Source: Dolomedes plantarius
Lineage: Eukaryota > Arthropoda > Arachnida > Araneae > Dolomedidae
DNA: 64,000 nt
Direction of reading: 5' to 3'
NCBI GenBank assembly: GCA_907164885.2
Contig: OU015492.1
Span: 45,722,893 to 45,786,892, forward strand
Shown here piece after piece: positions 1 through 13,337 of the stretch; positions within the stretch are counted from its first letter, which is position 1, and each line of letters opens with the position of its first letter. The position numbers and the translations under genes were made by a program. The notes beneath the pieces were generated by a model that searched no databases, was not told the origin of the DNA, and saw nothing but the letters and a program-made list of their open reading frames with translations.

Positions 1-99
1 GATAATCATTAAAAACGAATCTATCAAAGTCACAGAAATGACCTTTTCAATATTGTGCCTCTGTAAGCATTTGATGTTGGAATTTTATTTGGTTGTTTT

Positions 100-591
100 C
101 AGGGCCCGATTTAGAAAATTCTTGACTATAGGCACAACTCGGTATGCCCCCCCCCTAACACTGATGTGGGTGTAAATTTTCCGAAATTAACTCACAAAAA
201 AATAATCATGAATCATTGTGAAAGTACCATTTTACCAAGAATTGGCTATTTGAAGCGTAGAAGCCTAGAACATTATCAAATAACTAAAAGCAATACAAGA
301 TATTAACTTCATCATTAAAACACCAATACAATGCAACCAGAAAACTTTATTAATACCTTATATACACTATAACATACATATGATGAACTATACATATAAC
401 TATACATATGACGAACATATCAATCAAATTTGTAAGGATATATAAAAAAAATTGCTATTAAAAAAGGTAAAATTAAAAAAAAAATTTGAATTGGGAATTT
501 TTTCTTTTATAATAAAAATTTTGGGTGGCACCTCAATACTCGGGGGCCCCTAAGCCCGGGCCTACTGGGCCTAATGGAAAATCAGGGCCTG
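100..591. mobile_element. hAT-type non-autonomous element with 8-bp TSD
   Basis: A 492-bp element starting CAGGGCCCGATTT and ending, on the opposite strand, CAGGCCCTGATTTTCC. It is flanked by an exact 8-bp duplication GTTGTTTT (92-99 and 592-599). Eight-bp duplications with CA-starting ends are typical of the hAT superfamily. No coding remnant is seen inside. GC-rich ends enclose an AT-rich core. The ends resemble those of the element at 12513-12718. Confidence 0.8.
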
Positions 592-2092
592 GTTGTTTTA
601 TCGCATTGTAATGCATGCTATAATACTTCCAAGCCTCAAATGTAGTGGTCGCCACCCTACAGATAGACTTTGAATGCAACTTCCGTTGTGCTGTCGTTTT
701 TTTAAGATAGAGAGAGCGTGGAACCTGTCGAGAGTGGACCTACCGGTCTGATGCCCAATTTTGAACTATGTTAAGTCAACTTACTTTTTTCTCTAAATGT
801 TTTTTTAATTGTTTCGTACTGTGTAATGTAATCCGTCCCTTGTAACTGTGATTTCTAGAGTAATTAAACATGTTCTAAACTTTACCCCGAGATTTTCTTG
901 ATTACTTTCGGTTTAACACCAGTAATTACATTAATGACAGTTACAGCATTAATTTTTCAAAACGATGAATAAACTGCAACGTAGTACAAAACAAATAGGA
1001 AAACTTTATTTTCCCGTTATCTGTACTTACCTCAGATTAAGATTATTATTCAATTCGTGAATGAATATCAGTTGTAATGATTTGTGACCAATTAGTTTTC
1101 GTTGTAATTCATTCAGCAAAAATTATTCAGTGGATACCCGTTTGTCAACTTTCCTTGCTTAAGTTGATGCTGGCAAATTAAATTATCGCGAAGAGTATAA
1201 TTACTCATTTACATGAAATATAGATATGAGTTAATCTCTAGCATATCCGCTTATCGTCTTGTTCACAAGCTATTTTAGTAAAAACAACTATTTGAATGGA
1301 GATAATTTTTTAAATCTAACAATCAGATCTCTTAATTAATTACGTTTAAAGTGTGTTTTCATTCATTTTCAAAAGTATGTAATTACTTCAAATTCAGCAC
1401 TCTAACCAAGCTTTTTTTTAAAAAAAACAACAACCTGGGAATACAGAACTAATTGTCCCTAATTTTTAAACTTTCAAAGTTTTTAAAAATTAAATTGCCA
1501 AATTTTGGTTTATTTTTACTTCAGCTTAACATTACGGAAAATTTCATACTACAATAAATTTCAGTATTCTTTGAGACAAATTTATTGCCTATAATAATAC
1601 GGAAAGAGAAATAATAAGCCTTTATTTCAAAAGAAGTGGAAATCGCAGCTATACATATGTCTTCGAAATCAAATTCTATTTGTTTGGAGTTGTACAAAAC
1701 TCTAAAGATAGCATAAAGCGTATTCACTTCATGCGAAGGTTATTAACCTGTTTTAGAGCTAAATGTTTGACATCGTTTACGTTACCACAAGACTTATCAC
1801 AATCGATAGCAAAATTGTTGATGATTATCTCAACTTGACACTGCTAAAGGGAAGGACGGAGATATATTGCAGGTTAATATAGCACCCAGTTCAACAGGAA
1901 AATTCTTACACCACACTTTCATTCTCTTTTACTTTATTCTCAGCTAAGTCAAGTTTCACAATTTCTCCAGAGATCTAATAAACAGACAAATTTAGCTTTT
2001 TTGAGGTAAAAGAAATTTTGTTAGTATCTCAGATTTTGAATCCACATACAATTTCTGAAACTTTCCTGCTTTTTATCAGTTACAGTACCAAG
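592..2092. other. Non-coding AT-rich stretch
   Basis: No gene recognised. The longest open frame (68 codons, minus strand, 1521-1727) has low-complexity composition and no family resemblance. No repeats were seen beyond short A/T runs. Confidence 0.5.
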
Positions 2093-2440
2093 TGGGGGCG
2101 CAGTGGCCCAGCTGGCAAGAGCAGCTGGCTAATGATCTGAAAGTCACTGGTTCGATGCTCGTCGCTGACAAATCCACTGCCGTGTATACTAATGGCGGCT
2201 GGTGCACGTAAAATCTGTCGTGGCTGCAATGTCCTCCAATTTATAAGAATTACCTCTGGAGGTGCGGGGTCAAGTGTTCTGGTCTCGTCACTTGACTCGG
2301 TTCAAAATTACGAGACTGGTCCTTTGGCCAAGTCGGACTCCGACCCTTGTGGTGCCAGTCAAAACAAGAGCCTCGCCTTCATCGCCCATAGCCTTCGGGA
2401 CTTGATCTGATGTTGCTGTCGGTCATGTAATCAAATTTCT
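2093..2440 (+). repeat. tRNA-derived SINE
   Basis: The 5' head carries both internal RNA polymerase III promoter boxes at tRNA spacing: an A box TGGCCCAGCTGG (2104-2115) and a B box GGTTCGATGCT (2149-2159). The head is followed by about 250 bp of unrelated GC-richer body, a layout typical of tRNA-derived SINEs. The cloverleaf is degraded and there is no clean acceptor stem, so a functional tRNA gene is unlikely. A 72-codon frame at 2192-2410 lies wholly inside the body and is not considered coding. The 3' boundary is approximate. Confidence 0.65.
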
Positions 2441-5400
2441 ATGTCATCAGGGTCAATAGATGGCAGCTTGTCAAAGACCTCAGCAATAATGTAAGCGCAT
2501 GCGCAATACGGTACTGTAGACAACAGTAGAGAGAGAAAAAACGTAAAAATGATGGCATCGCATGTATATGGCGAGCCGCTAAGTATTTTCAAATAAAATC
2601 ATTTGTTATTGTTTGTTAAAGTAAAAGTTTATTATCTCCCACTTTCCAACGATAAGAAATTAGTTCTGAACGAAAGAGCTAATAGTCAAGTGGTATAAGC
2701 AACAACAACACAGTACGAAATTATTTCCTTTGTATCCTCTATATGCCTCTGCCTATCGCTAAGTTACAGCTTGCGATTAAAATAACAGTACCATACCTTG
2801 TATTAAATAGACGAGAGGAAACAGCTACACTTCTAATACGTCTGCACCTATCAGATGATATTTTCTTCGAAATAATCGGTTGTCAACAGAGAAAAGAAAT
2901 TGTAACATCTTTATTTCTTTTTTTTAAGTAAGAAACCGTAGAAATAAGCTTTAACTACCTTCAAAATCAAACCTACTTAAATGGAGTGTATAAATCTTTA
3001 AAAGGCATAAGTAACCTTACCTAAGAAAATAGTTGCATTGTTCCTAAGTTTGATCCTGTTACTTGAAACGGCGACTTTTTTATTAACTATCTGCAGCAAA
3101 ATCCCTAACCCTGTGCCAAGACTACTAAGACAATTACTGGGAATATGTCATAAAAGTATTGCGAGGAAAATTCTAACAACATCACTCTTACAGTTAACTA
3201 ATAATGCGTGTGTAATGATTAAAAGAAAAACCTTCAAAAACAAATGGATCTAATTATTCGGTATACGTGATAGCCTCGGGTTTCTTAAAACAAATTTTGT
3301 GTAGTATGAAGAGTAATCAGAGAAAAAAAATCCCTCTTTTATTATTCCGTATTGTATTATATAAATATATCATAAGGGATGTATGTCACTATGCCTCAGC
3401 AGCTATTGAATAAGAAAACTAAAGGCTAATGGTGCATTCATATACGTCCATACCACTATATATTCACACACCCTTGCGTTTCGTCATTGTTACCTTCAGA
3501 CAGCAGGTTAATTTAACAGAGTGAGTCACAAAACCATTAGGAGACGTTATATTCATTTTCTTATTATGATGACGCAAGGTAACAGGTTGGTTTCTTCAAC
3601 GACCATGCGCAGTAAACAGATAAAAAAAATCGCTTCCTCTTATTTTGTCTTTCATAAAATAAGGAAAATTATTATTGATTAATTTTTCATAATAGAATAT
3701 TAATGAAGTACTTTAGATTCGTTATATTCAAGGTACGTATTTCTTTACAGATAGTTAATGCCTTAAAATACGTAGTCAGAAAAAAATCTTGCTGCACAGT
3801 GGGGGAAAATGTAGAGATAAAAAAAAACAAATATAGAGCAGAAAGTGACAGAATTTTGAATGTGTCACAAGCTATAATCATCATATATAATAATATTCGT
3901 CTAAGAGAAAACTGTCAGTCCTAAGAGAAAACTGTCAGTAAATTTTCTATGATTAATGACTGATCTCACGAGTTATTTGAGTATCAGCATCGACTGTTGT
4001 AACTGTAACAAGTATACATGCAAGTTTTTATTGCGTATTATATATACACGGCTTTCTAATGGAAAGATCATTCATCTACGTGGGAATTTCCATGGTATAA
4101 AACAAGTTGTTGAGTCACAAAATGTATTACTCGCGCTTTTATAAGTAGTAGAGTACATTCAATATGTATGTCTCCCCCTCGGGTTCAAAGAGCAGTCGTG
4201 AACGAATGTACTCAGGCGATAAAGATAATGAAGAAGCATTAATTTCTTAATATCACTCTTATGACTGCTGCATCTTCCCGTGCAAACTGTATACTTGAGG
4301 AGGAAGACCAAAATAAAACAGGTTCGCAGTTGTTGCCTGATTATGCCCGATATACGCTCGAACTTTACGCCTCTATTTTGTATTATGTATTGCATTACAC
4401 CTTTCGCATAACATTCTAAAGCTCCTATTTATTTTTATCAATAACTTGAAAAGATATTTTTAACCTTCTTCCAATTCATCGATTTTTCTCAAGAATATTT
4501 GTAACAGCAGTGAAACTTTAAAATAATCTTTGGATTTTCTTCAAAAAACAGATATTGTTGTGAATTGTATCTGCTGACTCTTTTTTTTTTTTTAACTGAG
4601 AGCTAGCAGTGTGTTTCTGCGGTATTCTTTTCCGGGTTTTACAAAGAAGTGGACACGGATGAAAGCTTTAAGAGATCAATCGTTCCGAATTAGTTTTGCT
4701 TCGAAGTCATTCTGCAGGCAATGGTGAAAAAGAGATGATTAAGTTAAAGCAGAACGCGGAATTGTCTTCTTTTTTCAGACTCTATCCAAGACTTGGCGAT
4801 TTCAGTGTTGACAGTTCCGAGAAAAAATGAGATTAAGTTGTTTCTAAAAGCAAATGACGGGATATGTATTTGGTACAAGGGAAAAAATTATTTTGAATAA
4901 GGGTTATTTCCCTTTGTTTTCTGGAATATTACAAATCAGATGTTATGGAAATCCCATGTAATATTAATTATAGACATGCAGCAGTGGTGAATTTATGCAT
5001 AACGAAACTCGTAACGATGCAGTTGTGTAACGAACGAAACATTTTTAACAAATGTAAAACTATTAATGGTGTTTGTTCCTCGACGTTCTAACCACCGAGT
5101 TAATAGTGCATGTCTTTGTATCCATGTCAGCCTTACGAAGTGATTCTTAAAAAAAGTAAAGTTTCGATTTCGTAATTTTTTTTTCCTTTTTCAATTGTTA
5201 ATGTTCATGAAGGATTTAAGTTACCTTTAAGAGGGTTTTAAGCCTATGTTAATTGTGAACAATTTCCATATGGCAAATAAGTACAGCGTTTAGTAGTTCA
5301 TCAATGCATAGCTGTTAATTATTTTCTACATGTATACATATTTGCTATGTTTTTATGACATAATATATGTGGACGAATCGTCATATTGTTTCTACATTAC

Positions 5401-5561
5401 TCACAAAATTTTTTTCGGGAGAACAAACAGGTTGGTGAAAAAAGCTTTTTGAATCCACAATAATTTACTAGAGTGGCAAGAAGTTTTAAATTAGGATCAT
5501 TTGAAGTCACAAATGCATCTGGAATTTTTCCATAGTGACAACCACATCTGATGTTCTAGCC
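2441..5561. other. Non-coding AT-rich stretch
   Basis: No exon, RNA gene or element boundary recognised. The only structured feature seen is a 20-bp tandem duplication at 3901-3940 (listed separately). Several 60-78 codon open frames occur on both strands and look random. Confidence 0.45.
3901..3940. repeat. 20-bp unit in tandem, two copies
   Basis: Two adjacent copies of a unit beginning CTAAGAGAAAACTGTCAGT, differing only in the last base. A simple local duplication of no known function. Confidence 0.85.
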
Positions 5562-6124
5562 CAGGAGTTCCCGACCTTTTACCTACATCGACCCTTTTTA
5601 AAAGAATGATTTTCTTTATCGACACCCTGGCATTTTTCTCTATGGTATACAGCATACAACATAATTACTTTACTATTAGCTTTATACATTTGGCCATAAA
5701 AACGGTTCTTATTGTAGTATCAACTTCATTTTTTAAAAAGATTCCTTACATTCCATCCTTTAAAATTAAATCATAATAAAAATTGCATTTTTTGAAGGTT
5801 TTAAAGTGATCTTCCCCCTTTGAGGCCCAGTTCTGCCTAGTGTTAGTACACAAATAGAAGCCGACGGCGGCATTCGACACATATGCAATAGCATCACGAC
5901 ATTCCACTTCAGATGCGTGGATCACTCCGCCCCCTGCAAATCTGTATTTATACATATTAAAACGGATATTATTATCTAATAACTACATTCTTAAAAAATT
6001 AAATTAAATTTTAAAACAGAAAAATCTATCATCGACCCCCAATAGACCCCTGGAATACTATAGACCCTTTTTAAACTTCCATCGACCCCCAAGGGGTCCA
6101 ACTGGACCCCGTTGGGAATCCTTG
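5562..6124. mobile_element. hAT-type MITE with 7/8 TSD
   Basis: A 563-bp element. The left end begins CAGGAGTTCCCGACC and the right end, read inward, CAAGGATTCCCAACGG. Flanks are TTCTAGCC (5554-5561) and CTCTAGCC (6125-6132), matching at 7 of 8 positions. Repeated ATCGACCC motifs lie near both ends. No transposase remnant seen; the 69-codon minus-strand frame at 5746-5955 is inside the element and not recognised. Confidence 0.75.
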
Positions 6125-6733
6125 CTCTAGCCTGAAGAACCTTAATTTCGAACAAATCAGCTCTCTGACTATAACTAGTTGACTCTCCAATGAATAATTG
6201 GGAATTTTTGATTCTCTTAATATTAACTCGTTTCTACGTAAATCATTTGAACATAAATAATTAAATACGGGATATAGAATTTTAAATTATGTTTGTATTA
6301 GAGCTCTCCTAGTGACTTTGTCTGCGTGAATATCAGAATTTATATTTATTATACCACACGTTATATGAGTTGCTAAGGAGCTCATAATAATTAGAGAAAA
6401 CTTTGGGATCCAAGACTGCTTTCAAATACACTAGAGAGTTATTCTTTGGCACTTATCGGTTTTTCCTAATAAAGGATGAACTTAAGTATTTTTCGTCCTC
6501 TTTTGTTATAAATATGTTTTATATTTGTAGAACATTCCAATCTTTACTATGGTATGTAAAATTTACACGTTTAGTCGCGTATCTACCTTAATAATCTAAA
6601 AAGTTGAAGGATCTCAAATCTCTGACAACGTATTGAGTAAAATATTTCAGTATTTCTGCTACAAACTCATCTATAGTTGATTGAAGCCCAAGGACCCCCT
6701 CTAGTTATTCTAGCTACTTAACAAAGAGAACTA
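6125..6733. other. Non-coding spacer
   Basis: No gene or repeat recognised between the hAT MITE and the mariner element. Confidence 0.45.
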
Positions 6734-8046
<1,313 letters not shown>

Positions 8047-8093
8047 TATATCGATAAAGTTATATAACATCTTATTTCACCTTCTCCTAACTC

Positions 8094-8241
8094 CAGTGGC
8101 GCATCCAGGGGGTGGGCCAAGGGGCCCTGCCCCTCCAAATAAATAGAAATTGCATTATGAATATTGAATTTGGATTATAAATATTTTTATCCGCTGAACT
8201 CGGCCTCCCTGCCCCAAGATTAAATTCTGGGTGTGCCACTG
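8094..8241. mobile_element. Small hAT-like MITE with CAGTGGCGCA ends
   Basis: A 148-bp element with ends CAGTGGCGCATCCAGG and, from the right, CAGTGGCACACCCAGA. Flanks are CCTAACTC (8086-8093) and CTTAACAC (8242-8249), 6 of 8 identical. It inserted 45 bp from the mariner end. Related ends occur at 39197 and 62290. Confidence 0.65.
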
Positions 8242-8955
8242 CTTAACACAAAACAATCAAACAGTTTAATAGACCTCAGAATCGTTTTCATTACTTTCGG
8301 AAATGTTAAATTTTATGTTACGGTACATTAGAAAAATATATCAACGGACATAATAAGTAATGCAAAATAAACATAGTAAATTCTATAATAATTAAACACC
8401 ATTAGTGACATTCAAAAGTTCGAATATACTCCTCGAAGAGAAATATGTAACGTTTTATAGGATATTTCAGTGATACTCTGTTTATTATTGGGGGTTGCAT
8501 TATTTTAATAAACTTCCATTCATTCCAAAACCTTTAAGGGAAATGCAGTATATAGAAGCAATTCTTGTAACTTCTCGTCCCCCCACCCCCAAGTTACTCC
8601 AGAATGTATTTTTATGGGGTTATTTCAGGAATAGGGTTGTCCAGGAAGAAATCATGCTGAATTCTCTGCTTGAGGTACCAGACATTTTAATAATAGCGTT
8701 AAAAAATAAATAAATATATAAATGAATAAAAATCCAGGTTTATCTAAACTTAGCTCCTGTTTAGTTTATTAACTTTGACCGACTGATTTACTGAAATCAA
8801 ATTATTTGTCGTAGGAATTAGAGGCTTCACTTTCCTAGAAATTCTAGTACCCATCTTAAAACAATTACTTTTTGATATTGATAGTTTAATTTTGAATTTG
8901 ATATTTTTGTGGGAAAAGAAAAAAAAAGAAGAAAGAGTACTGATTTTTCACTGTT
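8242..8955. other. Non-coding spacer
   Basis: No gene recognised. Short open frames only. Confidence 0.4.
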
Positions 8956-9119
<164 letters not shown>

Positions 9120-9362
9120 GCTTGGTACAAGAAGTGCCTAAGTCAGTTTTCTCCAAGATGACTTTGTCTGCTTATGTCCCTTTAAAAAAATATTATTTTC
9201 CATATAAGAAGTACCCAAGTCTGTACAATTGTTTAGAAAACACTTTTGAAACATCGGACAGATTTAGGTACTTCTTACATTGAAAATAATATTTTTTAAA
9301 ACATACATTAGCAGACAAAGCCATATCTGAAAAAACTGACTTAGGCACTTCTTGTACCAAGC
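9120..9362. mobile_element. Fold-back MITE inside a TA microsatellite
   Basis: A 243-bp element that is nearly one long inverted repeat. Both ends read GCTTGGTACAAGAAGTGCC inward, and similarity continues about 100 bp into each arm. It is flanked by (TA)n/(GT)n on the left and (TA)n on the right. This suggests insertion at a TA dinucleotide, as Tc1/mariner-type MITEs do, but the exact target duplication cannot be read in the repeat. Confidence 0.8.
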
Positions 9363-9387
9363 TATATATATATATATATATATATAT
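9363..9387. repeat. (TA)n microsatellite
   Basis: About 12 TA units directly right of the fold-back MITE, probably the other half of one original TA tract. Confidence 0.9.
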
Positions 9388-10533
9388 GCAACTATATACC
9401 TTTATTAAAAGGAGGAAAATTTCTTGAAAATAAAACGTGGCCAAGAATACAGGTAAATTTCCCTTTAATGAAATTATTTTGCATCTAAGAGGGATGTTAC
9501 ACTTTACACTGAAGTAATATCGTTTTTTCTTGATCACTACGTGGAAGTTTCAGCCTTTTAAATTAAATATTCTTTTTGAAAAGCTTTCGTATCTAAACCA
9601 AAAAACAAAATATATGTTTGCCTGTACGATTTAGATAATTTTTCAACTATTTATGTCATTAGTGTACTTTATTTAGAAGTCTTCAAATAATTCCATGTTA
9701 TTAAACATTATTAAATATGTCATTAATAACTTTTTTTTCTTATAATGCATCACACTGTTTGCTATTAATTAAAAATAGAAACTTTTCTATCACTAAACTA
9801 TATGGGGTTTAGGGGATTTTAAAGTAAAGTTTACTTATTTATCTTGTATTTACAAACGTTTGCTATATTATTAAAAAAGGGAATGAAGGAAATTTCGCAA
9901 AACAAATATTACAATGCATTTTCTAACTAAAAATTGAACTAAGTGACCCTCCCCCCCCCCCCCCAAAAAAAAAAAAAAAAAAAAAACCTTTAAAATTCTA
10001 CCTTTGAAATTTTCATTTGTTACTTTATTTATTATTTCTATTTATTTTTATATTTATGTTTAACATTAAATACTATGCGAAGTAAATTTACGCGGAGTGT
10101 TTAAAGTTCATATTACATACAACAGATGTCGCCACCACAAAATGTTTTCCTGGACGAAATTAAACTAGTCTTTTTTTTCAATGGTCTTCATATACTGTAA
10201 ACATTTCTACACCATATTTTTGCTCCATTTAATAGTTAATGAGGAGCAAATTTTATTAATATTGTCTAAGATATTTAAGAAATTTATATTCCGCATTTTA
10301 CTCCCCAGAATTTTTAAATTGTCAGTTGGCTTGTTTTATGCTTAAACTCAAGAGGATTTGATCTTTGCCCTTTTGTTTCCTGTGGAAATTAAAAGAAGTT
10401 TTGTGAAGTGAGTATGGAAGGTTAATACTTTTTCAGATCAAGGCCTTTTTTTCTAAGCTTCTTTGACAACAGCAGTTTGTGTTGGTGTCGTACTTGCTTT
10501 CACAGTTTGAACCTCATGCCCTATCAGTAGATC
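9388..10533. other. Non-coding stretch with poly-C/poly-A tract
   Basis: No gene recognised. A run of about 15 C (9950-9964) is followed by about 22 A (9965-9986). The rest is AT-rich. Confidence 0.45.
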
Positions 10534-10848
10534 CAGTGGCGGCTCGTGTATAGGCACTGCGGAACTGCAGCACCCCCTAGTTTTACTCGATATTATCGAT
10601 AACATTTAGTAGGTATAATTAGTCTTGTTTTCCTTTAATTCTTTCATTATACAGTATATAATAGTTTCATTATATAACCCTTACATTACATAATCCGTGC
10701 ATTATATAATACTCAAGCTAAATGTCGGTAGCCACCCCCTCGTTCTCGGAAAACGACAAAAACCCTTGCATGGAACTGTGCTCTTCACAGTTCCAGTAAT
10801 GCCATGTTTGGCAGTTGTGCGCATGCGCGCATGTCCAAGGTACTAGAG

Positions 10849-11522
10849 CAGAGGTGGGGAACCTTTTTACCATTAGAGGCCACGTGTAAATTAGGTAGTA
10901 CTAAAGGAGGCCGCATAAGTTGATGAACCTATAAATGCGACTTTTATGAAATTATTATAGTTAGATATAGTTTTAACAATTTGGTGCATTATATAGAAAA
11001 ATAACAAAAAAATTTAAGTCCTTATTTATTTATTATTTGGCATAAAAAGTTACAATATAAAATATTTTTGTATTCACATAAGGATAAAAACTTGTTATAA
11101 CATTAATCATAAATTATTATTATTATTATTATTATTTTAATACGTTTTAACGTACATGGAGTCAGTCACAACAATAATAGTAAGAAAATGGTTTTTGTGT
11201 AGAGATCATATAACATGTCTGGTAGTATTGCTAAGAAACTCTGAGCATTAAATTACATATAAAGTGTAGTTAAAGTATCATACAATCAAGGTAAACGAAG
11301 CTCGTTTGGATAAATATACAATTGTAGCGACTTTAGACTTCAATTTCAAAAAGTCAACTTTATTTTGGCCGACACTGTACATACATTCATGCCGTTCTTT
11401 ATTTAATTCTATTGATTTGGAAATTGTTGTAATCTATATAATTAAATATTAATTAATACAAGTGCTAGCTTTTATGAAAGCCGCAAGAGAAGATCACGGA
11501 GGCCGCGAGTTCCCTACCTCTG
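10849..11522. mobile_element. hAT MITE nested in the hAT relic
   Basis: A 674-bp element with ends CAGAGGTGGGGAACC and CAGAGGTAGGGAACT, flanked by an exact 8-bp duplication TACTAGAG (10841-10848, 11523-11530). The interior is AT-rich with an (ATT)n run near 11111. It is younger than its host element. Confidence 0.9.
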
Positions 11523-11771
11523 TACTAGAGCTTTCTCTCGCTGGCTAAAGAAGCGTCAGCACTGTCGCTCACGCAGCGCCGATCGCTGTTGTCCGAGCGC
11601 AAGGCAGTGTTTATTTCTGACTCGGCGTGTGTTAAGCTTAAATACTGTGTCCATATTCTTCAATGTGATAAACTGTAGATGACAATCAGCTATTCTACTG
11701 AATTCAGTGATTATTTTTTTGTTGTTGTTGCTGTTGTTGTTTTCTTGTATAGAAAATTTTAATAATTAACC

Positions 11772-13000
11772 ATGATCTCTTCGAATCCCCAGGAAATAAA
11801 TTCTGTGATAGTAAGTGAAATTCAACAGCTTAAGTTTTCACAGTTAGAGAAAGTTATGAGAAAGTTACAGTTGAGATAAGAGGCCGATCAACACCTGATA
11901 TTCGAATATCTCAGCCAGGAATAAGACACTGCAAGAAGTATATTCGCAGCTTTAATTCTGAATGATTCTAACGGAAAAGTTGGCTCTGCGGCTGTGAAGT
12001 GAAAAATGTATTGTTTTGCTTCCCGTGTTTGCTGTTTAGCGGTGATGCAACATGGACAAAGGAAGGTTTTAGAAATATTAAAAAAAGAAAAAAAAATGGT
12101 TTCACTGTCACTTTTAGGAAACGTAAACATTAGGTGAGGCATACAGAATTTCATTCAATGAGTATAACATGAAGGTTAAGAAGAACCGAGAAATTTTATC
12201 CAAAATAATAGACTGTATTTTATTTCGTGGAAACTTTAAAACTCCCGTACGTGGACATGATGAAAAAGATAATCAGTAAATCTAGGTGTATTTAGAGGAT
12301 TAATAAATTTTGCATCTAAATTAGATCTAGATTTGAAGAATCCTTTAGAAATCAGTACGGTCTTCAAAGGTGTTTCTAAGACCATTCAGAATGAGATACT
12401 TGATTGTCTGCTACAAATATACCATGAAGAGATAAGAGCAAAAGTTAGAGAAGCTCCGTTTGCTCCGTTATCATGGCTGATGACGCAACAGATGTTTCAG
12501 AACACATTCAATCAGGGCCCGATTATGAACACTGGGGGCCCCTGGGCAGATGCTATTTAGGGGCCCCCCTTCCGAACATTTATAAAAATAAGAACTATCC
12601 ATGGGCTATACACACTATTAGAAGTACTAGGTGCATACACCAAGGGGGTTTCGGGGCCCCCTAGCATCAGGGGGCCCTGGGCAAAGTCCCAAATTGCCCA
12701 TGCGATAAAAAGGCCCTGCATTCAATTGGTCACTGTTCTATGGTACGTGTTTAATGAAGAAACATTTGAGCGTTTTTGAGGATTCTTTATTCCAGAATAT
12801 CGAACTGCAGATGGCATATCAAACGTATTCTAGAACAGTTGGGCAGATGGGCATAATCCTTCGAGGAAATAGACATAGTAGATCAGACATTTGATGGTGT
12901 AAATTTCATTAAAGGCAAAAAAGGTGGAGTTCAAGTAAAAATAAAAGCAGTTTATAGCAATGCGCATTTCATTCACTGTTATGCATATCAACTTAAATAA
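11772..13000 (+). pseudogene. hAT transposase remnant (TTF/ZMYM-type)
   Basis: Decayed coding region of the hAT at 10534-13096. A possible start ATG is at 11772. A TTF-type zinc-finger segment lies near 11999-12086 (LFCFPCLLF then WTKEGF). Next come a segment with RGHDEKD (~12250), a long intact piece 12333-12512 containing FKGVSKTIQNEILDCLLQIY and the start of a DD(A)TDV catalytic-core motif, then the MITE 12513-12718. After it come FNEETFERF and FIHCYAYQL-like pieces (~12750-12990). Stops and frameshifts are frequent. This motif order is that of hAT transposases resembling ZMYM1-type proteins. Assignment is from motif recognition only. Confidence 0.75.
12513..12718. mobile_element. hAT MITE splitting the transposase remnant
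   Basis: A 206-bp element starting CAGGGCCCGATTATG and, inward from the right, CAGGGCCTTTTTATCG. The 8-bp duplication CATTCAAT is exact (12505-12512, 12719-12726). GC-rich ends enclose a short AT core. The left end matches the element at 100-591. Confidence 0.92.
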
Positions 13001-13337
13001 TAATGAGAAATTTTACATGTTTTACACAATAATAAAACAATGGCTAAAATTTTTCTGAGGCAGCACCCCCACTAATTTTAGCAACGACCGCCAGTGAGTA
13101 GATCTTATCTAGATTTTTCAAATACCACTACACTAACAGCTGGATGATAAGACTTTCTCAACAATTCCAATCATTCTTTTATGTACATTGGAAGGTCTGA
13201 AATTGTCATACAATCAAATTTCCTTGTATCTGCGAACTGTTCAAATATGCCTTCAAACTTCATGCCGTGTATTGTGGCCCCTTCCGCCATGGTTAAAGAC
13301 AGAAAAAAACTATCAAATTTCAGATATTGAACACATA

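Larger units (their letters stand above)
10534..13096 (+). mobile_element. hAT transposon relic with two nested MITEs
   Basis: A 2563-bp element bounded by an exact 8-bp duplication AGTAGATC (10526-10533 and 13097-13104). Ends are CAGTGGCGGCTCGTG and, inward from the right, CACTGGCGGTCGTTGC. Both ends carry a nearby block related to CAGCACCCCC. It encloses two later insertions (10849-11522 and 12513-12718), each with its own exact 8-bp duplication. Removing them leaves about 1.67 kb holding a decayed transposase on the plus strand. Confidence 0.88.

Noticed and set aside
2093..2165. Functional tRNA gene
   Set aside because: A and B boxes are present but the acceptor stem does not pair and the sequence continues into a SINE body.
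2192..2410. 72-codon frame
   Set aside because: Lies inside the SINE body; composition follows the repeat.
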